A stretch of 64,000 nt of DNA from Tretioscincus oriximinensis (Eukaryota; Chordata; Lepidosauria; Squamata; Gymnophthalmidae). The notes below the pieces were generated by a model. That model did not search any database. It saw only the letters and a program-made list of their open reading frames with translations, and was not told the origin of the DNA. The DNA lies in NCBI GenBank assembly GCA_022410635.1, contig JAJVDF010000784.1, positions 407,584 to 471,583 of the forward strand. Reading direction: 5' to 3'. A program made the translations under genes and the position numbers. Below are positions 1-9,003 of this stretch, in pieces. The first letter of the stretch is position 1. Every line of letters begins with the position of its first letter.

Positions 1-129
1 GAAACAGCCTACAAGTGAGCCAGAAGGTCCACGAAAGACATGCAGGACTTTTGACTTAGAGTTCCTCTTTTGCTTTTCTTCTTTTTAGTTTTAATTCAAA
101 ATAGTTCAATGATCTCATTGAGAATGTTG

Positions 130-220
130 TACTTGCGCTTTTCAATGCGTTACTCTCCCTCCCTCTCTTTCTCAACATTACTGTTTTTCTCTCTCTCTCC
201 CTTCCTTCCTTCCTTCCTTT
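130..220. repeat. pyrimidine-rich low-complexity tract
   Basis: CT-rich DNA ending in a short CCTT array. It lies directly outside the left arm of an inverted repeat. A purine-rich tract lies outside the right arm at 1741-1800, so the inverted symmetry probably includes these tracts. Confidence 0.8.
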
Positions 221-337
221 CACAGGTTTATCTCCAGTTTGTTAGAACTCTTGCACCGATAGGTAGACTAAGCCCCTCTCCACACAACAAGTAAAACCCA
301 CACTCTAAAAGCAATTGCTGATTTCATTCTTTCATAC
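217..337 (+). repeat. left arm of inverted repeat (partner 1640-1740)
   Basis: Read on the minus strand, 1640-1740 matches this stretch closely, including the blocks TTTATCTCCAGTTTGTTAGA and GCTGATTTCATTCTTTC, with small insertions in the left arm. The two arms lie 1.3 kb apart. They are either two copies of one unnamed repeat in opposite orientation or the ends of a larger element. The DNA just inside the arms does not match. Confidence 0.8.
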
Positions 338-344
338 CTCAGCA

Positions 345-450
345 TACTGGAAGTGAATACTGGGCATCTGGGGCCTGCCATAGCCTACACTAGCATGTAG
401 ATGGCAGCCTCCTATTCAGAATAAGGCTCACTGGGGACAGGACATTTGCC
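345..450 (+). mobile_element. family P palindromic MITE, fragment
   Basis: Contains the family core GCCTGCCATAG..CTACACTAGCATGTAG and the right end AATAAGGCTCACTGGGGACA. The same pieces recur at 16.2, 32.2, 39.8, 47.1, 49.1, 54.5 and 57.0 kb. A full-length copy lies at 39823-39968. The left end is missing here. Confidence 0.65.
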
Positions 451-1290
451 ACCTTTTGCTTTCCGAAGAAAACTGTCCACAAAGCAAGACAAGGCCAAGC
501 AGGAAACATGGTGGACAGGCAGGACTATTTCATTCATTCACATTCGACGTTTGCCCAGATTAACAGAAGGAAAACCAGCCATATGAAAGTAAAATATTCG
601 TGCCGGAGTTGGGGGGGGATGGGAAAGTAATGAAGACTTCAGTGGATCCTGTCGAAAGAACCCAAAATAGGTTTCCACATTTCAACCCAACAATTAGAGA
701 ATATGCTGTCCCTTTACAGTATGCAGGATATAATTTTGGAAGGAAAGCATCTTTGCGGGACCAGTTCAGTTATGAATAGCTGCACGTTGGCACTTCTGAA
801 TACCCCTTTCCACCATTTCTGGGGCTGCATAAGATGAAAAGAGGCCCAGCTTGGGGCTGGGGGAGGAGGAGGTGGGGGAAGGCAGGGGAGGGGGAGAGGA
901 GGAGGAAGAGGAGAGTTTATAACACCATAATGTTACCTTGTGGTGGGGAAGTTAACATTTTTGGAGAGAGAAAAATCACATATTGCAGCAAAATTATGCT
1001 TCGCTGAAGCTAAGAATAGTGAAAAGACAGCACTGGCAACTCCATGGGCTTTATAAAATCTTATTTTTAAACTGATAAATTGCAACATGTGGCTGACTCT
1101 TTTATGAGGAAAGAGTGAAGGAGGAAAGATACCAGCCCTGCCTGCCACTTTCTTCCACCCCTTGGTGACACTAGATTGGCCTGGTGAAGCAGCAAACGGG
1201 AAACAGACAATTTCGAGGAACACAAACCTATCACTGAACCGCTCCAGGTAGAAGTCGGGAGGACACAAGCTTTGAGGGCTCCACTGCAAT
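451..1290. other. no gene seen; one purine-rich tract
   Basis: I recognise no gene or known repeat. A GGGA-rich purine stretch lies at about 850-915. Open frames on the minus strand at 933-1399 run through this DNA and into the neighbouring SINE and show no protein-like features. Confidence 0.5.
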
Positions 1291-1293
1291 TAT

Positions 1294-1563
1294 TGAGAGC
1301 CAGTTTGGTGCAGTGGTTAGAGTGTTGGACTCGCATCTGGTAGTCTCCCGGTTCGATTCCCCACTCCTGCATGAAAGCTAGCTGGGTGACCTTGGGCAAG
1401 TCACAGTTCTTTGAACTCTCTCAGCCCCACATACTCCACAGGGTGTCTGTTGTGGAGAAAGCAACAAAAGCTATGTGCGCCGCCCTATGGTTGACCGCCC
1501 TGAGACCTTTGGGTATAGGGTGGGATACAAGTATAAATAAATAAATAAATAAATAAATAATGA
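1294..1563 (+). mobile_element. tRNA-headed SINE with L2-type tail (type I)
   Basis: The head reads GAGCCAGTTTGGTGCAGTGG and carries an A-box-like segment near 1309-1319 and a B-box-like GGTTCGATTCC at 1350-1360, the parts of an internal RNA polymerase III promoter. A central domain follows (GGTGACCTTGGGCAAGTCAC.. CTCTCAGCCCC.. GGTGTCTGTTGTGGAG). The 3' tail holds the block GAGACCTTTGGGTATAGGG and ends in AAAT repeats. The tail is the same as that of the L2-like LINEs in this window. Nearly complete copy; the non-coding RNA is presumably no longer active. Confidence 0.9.
1350..1360 (+). promoter_or_regulatory. B-box-like Pol III promoter element of a SINE
   Basis: GGTTCGATTCC fits the tRNA-gene B-box consensus GGTTCGANNCC. 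It lies at the expected distance behind the A-box-like segment in the SINE head. It marks the tRNA origin of the element. Confidence 0.75.
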
Positions 1564-1639
1564 ACAGGTCCCTCAGACAACTTCCTGTGAGCAGAAAAGA
1601 TATTTCCACTTAGAAGGTGCAGGCTGGGAGCTTTAATCT

Positions 1640-1740
1640 GTACGAAAGAATGAAATCAGCAATTGGTTTTAGATTGTGGGTTTTACTTGTCTTGCTTAGT
1701 CGCAAGAGTTCTAACAAACTGGAGATAAACTTGTGAAAGA
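1640..1740 (-). repeat. right arm of inverted repeat (partner 217-337)
   Basis: Reverse complement of the left arm with small deletions. It runs straight into the purine-rich tail of the next SINE. Confidence 0.8.
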
Positions 1741-2042
1741 AAGGGAGAAAGGGAAAGAGAGAGAGGAGGAGAAGGAAGAGGAGGAAGAGGAAGAGGAGGC
1801 GAAACAGGGCTTTTATATTCTACTTTGCTCACCCGAATGGACTCAAAGTGGCTTGCAAGCTATTTTTTTGCCCAAAGGCTTATGGTGGTACTCATTTATC
1901 TAATTGCCATTGTTTGCTTTCGAGCAGCTGAGTTGGCTGAACCTAGAGCTCACCCCTCTCCACAGCTGACACAGGGTTTCAAGAAAGGACCTCTTGATTG
2001 GAAAACCATTTCTTAACCTCTGTAACACCATGCCTCTCTAGA
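1741..2042 (-). mobile_element. SINE type III (second head, TTC-type tail), minus strand
   Basis: A purine-rich tract (1741-1800) is followed by GACTCAAAGTGGCTTGCAAG, then by the body with CCGAATGG and CGAGCAGCTGAGTTGGCTGA, and last by the degenerate head (CACAGGGTTTCAAG). Read on the minus strand this gives head, body, then a TTC-like tail. The same structure recurs at 7.2, 15.1, 45.2, 56.9, 62.6 and 63.6 kb. The published Sauria SINE family shares its 3' end with Bov-B LINEs; that link is from knowledge of the family, not from a LINE seen here. Confidence 0.8.
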
Positions 2043-2509
2043 TAGCTCCCCCTCCCCATTTGCAGATTCTGTTGTTGTTTTTAATATGCTTATTTTTGAA
2101 CACTATCTTTATTGCTGTGCAGAAGGAGATTTGTATAACTGTTCCCAATGCTTCTCCTTTCCACCTAGCATGGTGGGTTCTTAGATGTGATTGAGTGTCC
2201 GCCAGGAACACAGGGAGGCACCAATATGCTGGGGCCCAAGTGCCGGTACAACTCATTGGTACCCAAAATCAACCAGAGACCAGCACTGGCTGGAGAGAAT
2301 TCTTAAAAACAAAGAGCCACAAGGGGAACGTGCTCATGCCTTGTGGTTTACACTTCTTTTGAGTTCAGATGCAATGCCTAGAAAAGGAGGAAGAGGCTGC
2401 CTTGCAAAAGAAAGAAGCCAAGTGCAGGATGGAGCCGGGAGAAAAGAGAGAAAGCGAGGGAGGGAGGATTTCAAATTACATCTGCCGCCTTGGAAACATT
2501 AGTATTTCT
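2043..2509. other. no gene seen
   Basis: Mixed-composition DNA. Short overlapping frames on both strands (2191-2502, 2369-2566 plus; 2038-2256 minus) show no recognisable domain. The part at 2370-2470 is purine-rich, which by itself keeps frames open. Confidence 0.5.
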
Positions 2510-2830
2510 TCTCCTTTGGCAGGACAGTTGATGTTTCAACAATCTATACATATTGATTTAGGCTGATAATAAACAATTTGATTAGCCCCTATCTATAAGG
2601 CTGTCATTTCAATCACTGTCCGCGGCCCAATAGAGTGGAAGGCGGCGAGCAGACGCATGTGGCCGGAGAGTTCTCAAAATAAGAAACTCAGCCCTGATTA
2701 GAGACTTGGATTCAGTGAATTGGACAAGACAGCTGAGCTGCCAAGTTATTAACTCCCTCAGAAAATACTTTGCTTGCTCCCTCTAGGCTGGCCTGAATAT
2801 TCTGATCTGGATCGATAAGCAATCTCCGGT
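2510..2830. other. unique low-repeat DNA, candidate conserved non-coding element
   Basis: Repeat-free, non-biased DNA with homeodomain- and TGACA-like strings (for example TGATAATAAACAATTTGATTA near 2561). It shares nothing visible with other parts of the window. Candidate only: conservation in other reptiles is untested. Confidence 0.25.
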
Positions 2831-2894
2831 GTGTACAAAATGCCAGCAAGAATCATTTGTCTCNGAGCAGCTTCCTTACAAAAGGATGAAACAC

Positions 2895-3010
2895 CTGCTT
2901 AGAAAGCCTGGCCTGCCTTCCTCCCTGCCTCTCTCCCTCCCTCTCCCGACTGTTCCCATCCTTTTCTTTCTCTCTCTTCTGGCTTTCTCCCTCGCTTCCC
3001 CCTTCTTAAC
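2895..3010. repeat. pyrimidine-rich tract
   Basis: CTCCCTC and TTCTCTC low-complexity DNA. It explains the open plus-strand frame at 2829-3023. Confidence 0.7.
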
Positions 3011-3406
3011 TAATGACCCATAGAGGAGCAGGAAGGAGGAGGGAAGGACACCAGGCCTATTCCATCACCCAAGAAAGGCTCTCTGAGGGTGTTTTTTTTT
3101 AATGATTGTAATGGGCTGCCTTTCAATCTTCTTGAAATTATATCCATCATCCTTTCCCTGTGGCTTGTTTAGGTAAGTAATGTGAGTTAGCGGCGAAATG
3201 ATGAGGGTCTGGGTGACAAACAGCAGAACAGCCCTTGGCAAAGCCACACACAGGAAAACATAAGCAGCGTTAGCCTGTTTCCTCTTCCCAAATATTGCCG
3301 CCTGCGCATTTTAATCTCCCTTCTTTAAAATCTAGCAAGGGGGTCTTGTAGCACCTCGGGAGACAAGCAAGCAAAAGGGAAGCAGCATGAGCTTTTGTTG
3401 ACATGT
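3011..3406. other. no gene seen
   Basis: Left flank of the LTR. No retroviral internal sequence (primer-binding site, gag, pol or env) is visible here. Confidence 0.5.
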
Positions 3407-3489
3407 TGTGGCGTCCTCCATTTTGAGGTTTGTGTTTCTTTTATAAACTTAGCAGATATCCCAGAGGGAGGGGGGAAGAGCAGGCCTGG

Positions 3490-3600
3490 GCAGGGGCGTG
3501 GCTTCCTGGTTCCCTGTTTGGGAGGGGGCGTGGCTGGAGGAGCCAGCCAATGGGGCCTCGAGTAGCCNGCTGGTGAGCATATAAAAGGGAAGCTGACCAG
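3490..3600 (+). promoter_or_regulatory. LTR core promoter (GC boxes, CCAAT, TATA)
   Basis: GGGGCGTGGC at about 3493-3502 and 3525-3534 fits Sp1/KLF sites. CCAAT lies at 3547-3551 and TATAAAA at 3580-3586. This predicts a transcription start near 3605-3615, in plus orientation. One ambiguous base (3568) lies between CCAAT and TATA. Activity is inferred from layout only. Confidence 0.75.
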
Positions 3601-3741
3601 GGCTAGAGGCCTTTCTGTCGGGGACTTGTGGTGTAGCAAGTGGACAGAGGGGTCCGCTTCTGATCTGCCTCAGAGGGAGGGGGTAGAAGTGTATGGTAGC
3701 CTGAAGGAGTCAAAGCTGAGGCTTGACTTGGGGCTGGAAAG

Positions 3742-3891
3742 AATAAAGTGACACAGGGCCTGTCTCTTTAAGAATCTGGAAACTAATGTTGCACTTGGTT
3801 GGTGTGTGTGTGCTTGAGTCAGGCTTACTTGATAAAAGCCGAAGCTTTATTATTCTAATCTTTCTTCTATTCCTTGTTTGTAAATAATAAA
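3742..3891 (+). terminator. LTR polyadenylation signals
   Basis: AATAAA at 3742-3747 is followed by a GT-rich stretch (GGTTGGTGTGTGTGTG, near 3798). A second AATAAA at 3886-3891 is followed by TTGTTATTTGTTT. Either could end a proviral transcript; the first fits the usual R-U5 border better. Confidence 0.55.
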
Positions 3892-4152
3892 CTTGTTATT
3901 TGTTTCAGTTCAAACATCTCTTTCTTTCTTTTATTTCTGTAACCACAATAAATAAGCACGCTACTGGTGGGGGGCTGTGAATAAAGCCCTCATCCTGAGG
4001 TAAACTCTGAGGCCTTGTGTAGGCCGGAGGATAGTACTGTTGCTCCAAGCAGTCGTGGGTGCTGGCTTGGGCAACAGGGNGGATATTGTGGCACCCCTGA
4101 CTGTGAGGGTCATCGAATAGTAGGGCCCTCAGGTAGGGGTCGCCACACATGC

Positions 4153-4499
4153 CTGCTACAGTTTCCCGACCCAGACTAATATGGCTGTTTCTCGGAACTA
4201 TCCCCCTTCTTATTTAATTTGGGAATGAGGAGGGAAATAGCTTTCTTCCTGCTTTTTGTTATCCAGTTCTTTACTGCAAGTGTACACATTTGGGAAAAAA
4301 AATGCAAAGAAAAGGAAGAGAGGCAGCTTTTATACTGGGGTTCAACAAGTACTTTTAGTCCATCTTCAGTCCCGAAGAACTGCACTAAAATTTTCCAGGG
4401 CTGTGTTCCCACTAGGGGGAAAGAAGCGGTTTGGCAAGCAGCGAAGTGTTCCGGAATAAGTAGAGGTACACCTGAGTGAGCTTGGGTGCGGATGTAAGG
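4153..4499. other. no gene seen
   Basis: Right flank of the LTR. Short overlapping frames on both strands show no recognisable protein. Confidence 0.5.
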
Positions 4500-4790
4500 C
4501 AGTGGTTCCCAATCCATGGGTCGTGATCCCAATGGGGTCACAGAGGGCTTTATGTGGGGTCACGGCTTATCTCTCCCCCCCCCCCCGGCTCCACTCGATG
4601 TCTATTCTGGTTCCTGTTCTGGAAACATCATCTTGAATTATGTAATTTCCAGGACTTGGTTCCAGAAATGTCATCTTGAATGCTGTTTTTTCTAGTTCCT
4701 AGTTCTCAGAATGGCGTTTTTGAGTGATGGGTGGGGCAGGAAGTGATGTCCCAATGAGGTCGTGACTCCAGCGGTTGGAAACCATTGCTG
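4500..4790. mobile_element. hAT-like non-autonomous transposon
   Basis: Left end CAGTGGTTCCCAATCCATGG and right end TTGGAAACCATTGCTG form imperfect terminal inverted repeats. They continue inward into GTCGTGATCCCAATGGGGTC against CCAATGAGGTCGTGACTCC. CAGTGGTTCCCAA termini are typical of hAT elements. An 8-bp duplication is not clean (ATGTAAGG against TAAAGGAT). The interior holds repeated TTCCAG and CATCTTGAAT motifs and codes for nothing. A related right end lies at 42658. Confidence 0.75.
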
Positions 4791-4984
4791 TAAAGGATAT
4801 GCGCCAGTTCTCAGATAGTTTTCAGTTCTAATGCTACCCAACCTGCTTAATGCAGGTATGCACTTCCACAGCAGCTAATCCAGTTCAGGCAAATCCATAT
4901 TTACTAATCCAGATTTAGCTTGATCAATGCATTTCACTGACATTCTAAATTTCAGTCTCATGCAGGATCTGCTGTTGATAACTA

Positions 4985-5090
4985 TTAGAACAGAAGTATC
5001 TGACGAAGTAGACTTGTCTCTGAAAGTTCANGCTGCCTATCTATTTATCGTCATTCTCTAAGATGTTTTGAGACCCCTTGCTAGATCTCC
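4985..5090 (+). mobile_element. degenerate copy of the GAAGAAGTAGAC repeat
   Basis: Contains GACGAAGTAGACTTGTCT.. GAAAGTTCA.. GCTGCCTA..  and TCTCTAAGATGTTTTGAGACC, the order seen in better copies at 16760-17008 and 33478-33581. It resembles a repeat common in turtle and crocodile DNA with a CGAAAGCTTATG core. Its class is not resolved here. Confidence 0.5.
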
Positions 5091-5432
5091 TGGAAGCATT
5101 CCAATATAAATATTCCTTTGAAATTTATTGGAACATGAGCAATTGTGGATAACGGAGTCCATCACTCAAATAGTAAAAACTGGCACATGGACAGCTCATT
5201 TAGTGATTGTTAGAGGGAAGAAAGATAGCTTTCAATGATCACTGGACAATTGGTATGGCTGTATAGTTGAATTTTATGGTACTGCTAAGAGAGAAAAGAC
5301 TATATATTATAGGACTTGTAAGGGAAAAAACTATGGATTAAGAAATGGAGAAGGATACTTGAATTCGGCATACTTGATCTTTGAAATCCTAGTTCTGATG
5401 ATATTAGATCAATGAAATGTAGAATTAAGATA

Positions 5433-5700
5433 TTACTTATTTATTTATTTATTTATTTGTATTTATATCCCGCCCTATACCCGAAAGTCTCAGGGTGGCC
5501 TACCATAGGGTGGCACACATAGCTTTTGTTGCTTTCTCCACAACAGACACCCTGTGAAGTAGGTGGGGCTGAGAGAGTTCAAAGAACTATGACTGGCCCA
5601 AGGTCACCCAGCTGACTTTCGTGGAGGAGTGGGGAATTGAACTGGGAGACTACCAGATTAGAGTCCCATACTCTAACCACTACACCAAACTGGCTCTCTA
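5433..5700 (-). mobile_element. type I SINE, minus strand
   Basis: Begins with an ATTT array and CCCGCCCTATACCCGAAAG, runs through the central domain (CACAACAGACACCCTGTGAAG, GGTCACCCAGCTG) and ends with CCAAACTGGCTCTC, the inverted head. Essentially full length. Confidence 0.9.
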
Positions 5701-6790
5701 TCAATTCTCCACTGGCATAAGGGGGAGCGGGTAAGAGAAGGAGGAACGATTTTGAAAAAAAAAAATTAAAAAAGGAAGAAACCTATTAGAAAAGAGGCTG
5801 AAGACAAGATACCTTATTAAGTGGAGTATGGTTTTCTCCCCCTGACAAAATGGAAAATCGAAAACAAAGGATATAGCAGAACTTTGTTTAGCCTGGGTAG
5901 ACAGTGTAAATTCAGACCATGCACTTTATTCCATGCCCAAAAGCTTGCATTTTGAATCCAAGGATAAATCATGTCATTCAAAAATAAAATAAAATATAAC
6001 CTGACCATATGGAAAATAACAGCGATAACAAATTAATTTGCCCACGGAAGGGACACCATCTCTCATTCGGGGCTTATTGGAAAGACAAGCCATAGTTTAT
6101 CAGAGCAGCTGATGTTATGCTAATTCCCACGATTATACACAGATAATATTAGGGAAGATGAAGGAAAGTGCCTTTAAACCAAAGTTTATCGTGTTTCCCC
6201 CTCGTTTGCTACAGTTTTATTGTAGTGAAATATGCTTATTTTAGCGGTAGAAAATCACCCTAAACAGACACGTGCAGCAGAGAGCTATCACAATGCTAGG
6301 CTCAATTTCCAAATGATATGCTCCAGAACTAAAGCCGTTAGACATCTTGGTTTATGTATTAAAACTCCCTCCAAATTTGATTGAAAGCGGGCCTCTGATG
6401 GCGAGGCTGCGTAAGACTCGATTTATCCATCAGCTCACATTGTGGCTATTGATTGATTTTTAAATTAGATGAAGCCAATCGGTAAATACCACCCAATCAA
6501 GTCCTAAAAACATACAGGAGATTAGACAATTTAGGGTAATCAATGGAAATATTCTGTGATTTGTTGCCGTTCAATTTCCCCCACTATAAATTACAGCCAT
6601 AATTCGCAACCTACATAAAACAAGNGAAATGTGACAAGGAAAACTATAAGAAATGAATTAAGGAGATGAAGAGGAACCTCTCACATTCCTGGCTAATGAG
6701 ACAAAATTACACTTATACATATATTGCCTTTCTGGCTTGTCAACAGTAATGTATGATAGGAGGGTGTTTCAATTCACTCTCTGGGGTGAG
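5701..6790. other. unique AT-rich DNA, candidate conserved non-coding block
   Basis: No repeat or gene recognised across about 1.1 kb. The stretch at about 6040-6620 is complex and repeat-free, with strings such as TAAATTAGATGAAGCC and GGTAATCAATGG. In a window this full of repeats, a long clean stretch is notable, but function is unproven. Confidence 0.25.
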
Positions 6791-6849
6791 GGAAGAGGAA
6801 AAGGGAGATGGAAGGAAGGAGGAGGAGGAGGAAGACGAGACATATGTCT

Positions 6850-6940
6850 CCTTTAAGCCCATCTAGTCCAGCACCTGTCTCACACAGTGGCCCACCAATT
6901 GCTTCTGGGTATTCTCAAGCAGAAGAAACAGGAGTCGATC
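6850..6940 (-). mobile_element. CR1-like LINE 3' end, minus strand
   Basis: Contains CCCATCTAGTCCAGCACCTG, CTGTCTCACACAGTGGCCCA and TCTCAAGCAGAAGAA. This is the reverse complement of the CR1-type 3' end seen in plus orientation at 25.75, 53.45 and 60.2 kb. Confidence 0.7.
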
Positions 6941-6944
6941 GACA

Positions 6945-7110
6945 GGAGGAGAAGAAGAAGAAGAAGAAGAAGAAGAAGAAGAAGAAGAAGAAGAAGAAGA
7001 AGAAGAAGAAGAAGAAGAAGAAGAAGAAGAAGAAGANAGAAGAAGAAGAAGAAGAAGAAGAAGAAGAAGAAGAAGAAGAAGAAGAAGAAGAAGAAGAAGA
7101 AGAAGAAGAA

Positions 7111-7146
<36 letters not shown>

Positions 7147-7150
7147 AAGA
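6945..7150. repeat. (GAA)n microsatellite
   Basis: About 200 bp of nearly pure GAA, with one ambiguous base at 7037. It abuts the 3' end of a minus-strand SINE, whose tail on the other strand is TTC. The Lys/Glu/Arg-rich frames here are artefacts of this array. Confidence 0.95.
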
Positions 7151-7462
7151 GGAAGAAGAACTTGGTTCTTATACCCCGCTTTTCTCACCTTTCAAAGGGA
7201 CTCAAAGCGGCTTACAAGGGTATATTTTGCCCGAAGGGTGACATTCTATCTTCTCCACCAGGCTGTGGTGGTTCCCATGTATCTACTTGCAGTCAGTTGC
7301 AATTTCTTGCAATTCATGCTTTNGAAAAGCTGGGTTGGCTAGAGTTACAGGCTAGTGGAAGGTACTCACCCTTCCCCACGTTCCACACAGGGCTTCGAAA
7401 CCCCATCTCCCAGCCAAGAGATGAATTCCTTAGCGACTGAGCTATCCGTGCCTGCCTACGAC
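7151..7462 (-). mobile_element. type III SINE, minus strand
   Basis: TTATACCCCGCTTTTCTCAC.. AAGGGACTCAAAGCGGCTTA.. body.. then the head, which on the minus strand reads GGCACGGATAGCTCAGTCGC. This is one of the clearest copies of the second tRNA-like head (GGCTCAGT class, different from the TGGTGTAGTGG head of type I). Nearly full length. The GAA array is its expanded tail. Confidence 0.85.
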
Positions 7463-7551
7463 CAAGTATCTAAAGTACTTTAATATTTACAATAAATATC
7501 ATATTAGACTATATTGTAAAAGGGGAAACCCCATACCCCTACCACAAATAA

Positions 7552-7970
7552 GGCCCCCTCCACACAATGTGTTAAAAACTGCAATGGCAGTAAGTTCTGA
7601 AATAACCCTATCCTGAGTTCAGGCATGTTCTCAAACAAACCATTAGAAAACCTTTAAATCCACATGGAACAGATGAGCTGACTAACCAGGAAGTAAATAC
7701 TGAGCATGCTCAGTATGAGATTCTGCACCAACTAATCAGGAAGTAGATATTAAGTATAAGATTCTTGCATTGTCTTGTGCTGGTGTCTCCCATTAACCAA
7801 AAGGCATATGAAGGCTTGGGATGGGAATACAGACTATTTCGCAAACATGTCAGAAAGAATCAGCAATCAGGAAATTCTGGTTCTTTGCATCGTTTTCCTA
7901 ATGCATTGCGATGCATTCCGAAAACTCTGGAACGTGGTGTAGAAAAAGCTCGTGTGCTTGCTGCTTAAGA
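7552..7970 (-). mobile_element. family Q1 element, minus strand
   Basis: On plus the left end is GGCCCCCTCCACACAATGTG. It contains ACCAGGAAGTAAATACTGAG then CATGCTCAGTAT, the inverted Q1 core. The right part (GCATTCCGAAAACTCTGG.. GTGTGCTTGCTGC) matches, inverted, the start of the copy at 28676. It has no coding capacity. It is best read as a non-autonomous DNA transposon with related but not identical ends. Confidence 0.65.
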
Positions 7971-7984
7971 CAGCAAGGACAGGG

Positions 7985-8245
7985 AGGTCAGAATACACAA
8001 TGGTTATACATTCTTATATACTATCACACAACCCTAGAGCTAGAGGATACTCCTTGAAGCTAATGGGCAAAAAGTTGATAAACAAAGAAAAGCAATTTTC
8101 TTTTGCCCTGATTGCCATTGGTCTATGGAATTCACTTCCAGAAAAGATGATGGTAGCCAGGAACCTGGATAGCTTTAAGTTTAAACCAATTCATGCAAGC
8201 CATATATCTATAGGTACTTGGTTAGGTATCTTGATACTGTCTTCA
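7985..8245 (+). mobile_element. CR1-like LINE, C-terminal reverse-transcriptase fragment
   Basis: A broken frame still reads RARGYSLKLMGKK.. LWNSLPEKMMVARNLDSFK. This is the conserved C-terminal block of CR1-clade polyproteins (RTRGH..LK.., ..WN.LP..VV.A.S...FK). Homologous fragments lie at 18246, 47455, 52860 and 59940. A non-functional remnant. Confidence 0.7.
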
Positions 8246-8339
8246 GGATGATGTGACAGATGGAACAACAGCCTTCAGAGAAGAATTTTCCAAGCCTAGT
8301 AGCTGATATTTACAGAATTAAATCATGTACAATTTCAAT

Positions 8340-8450
8340 AAACAAATATTATTTGTTTGTTTGTTTACATTTCTATACCATCCTATACCTGAGTGTCTCA
8401 GGGCAGTTAACAATAAAAAAGTCTACAAGATGTGTAACATAAATAACTCC
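8340..8450 (-). mobile_element. L2-like LINE 3' tail, minus strand
   Basis: A TTTG array, then CATCCTATACCTGAGTGTCT and CAGGGCAGTTAACAATAAAA, the inverted L2-like 3' end. Confidence 0.75.
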
Positions 8451-9003
8451 AGACAAAATTCTACCTATCCAAAGCTTATTGGAAATGTGTTGGCGGTAGA
8501 TGGTCAATCTAAAAAGAACATAATTTCTGAAGTTTATCAAAAGGAAAGGGCATCTTTGGATCCCCCTGGCGTTCAGACATTGTGGGAGGCCGCTGTTCTA
8601 TCCCAAAGAAGGTTTAGAATAATTGTCCAGGAGGTAACCAGAAGGAGCATGATTTACTTTATCATGGTATATAAATAAAAAGGGCAGGCCAATTAATCAT
8701 ATAACTTCCTAAAAGTGCTTTTTATTTTGCCGTTTAGTATGCCAAAAAGATCATTTTCGTTAATGTATATCTTCAGTATTCACATGATTTAATCCATCAT
8801 GTTCTATATTATGAAATTACTTTGTTTCTCTTCCCAGTGCAGCTGAAAATCATTAACCCGCACTATTATCTAAGTCGTACATCTTCCCAGGGTATTACCT
8901 CATACAGGGGGGTAAAAAGCTTCTCTCCTTGGCTACACGTTCTGGTGAAGAAGCCATTTTTCCTGGATGGTGCTGACAAATGGGTCTTTTTTATTACATT
9001 ATT
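8451..9003. other. no gene seen
   Basis: No recognised repeat or gene. A stretch near 8650-8690 resembles LINE-like AAATAAAA ends but is too short to assign. Confidence 0.45.

Larger units (their letters stand above)
3407..4147 (+). mobile_element. solo LTR of an endogenous retrovirus or LTR retrotransposon
   Basis: A 741-bp unit starts with TGTGGCG and ends with CGCCACA, a perfect 7-bp terminal inverted repeat beginning TG and ending CA. It is flanked by CATGT (3402-3406) and CATGC (4148-4152), a 5-bp target duplication with one mismatch. Inside are two GGGCGTGGC GC boxes, a CCAAT box, TATAAAA at 3580-3586 and AATAAA signals at 3742, 3886, 3947 and 3980, in the U3-R-U5 order. No internal region flanks it on either side, so it is most likely a solo LTR left by recombination between two LTRs. 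The retroviral class cannot be fixed from the LTR alone. Confidence 0.85.

Noticed and set aside
1301..1375. Possible functional tRNA gene
   Set aside because: The A- and B-box-like parts belong to a SINE head that recurs many times; the cloverleaf is not complete and a long non-tRNA body follows.
6808..7440. 210-codon frame rich in Lys and Glu, and its partners in other frames
   Set aside because: It is a translation of the (GAA)n array and the inverted SINE next to it.
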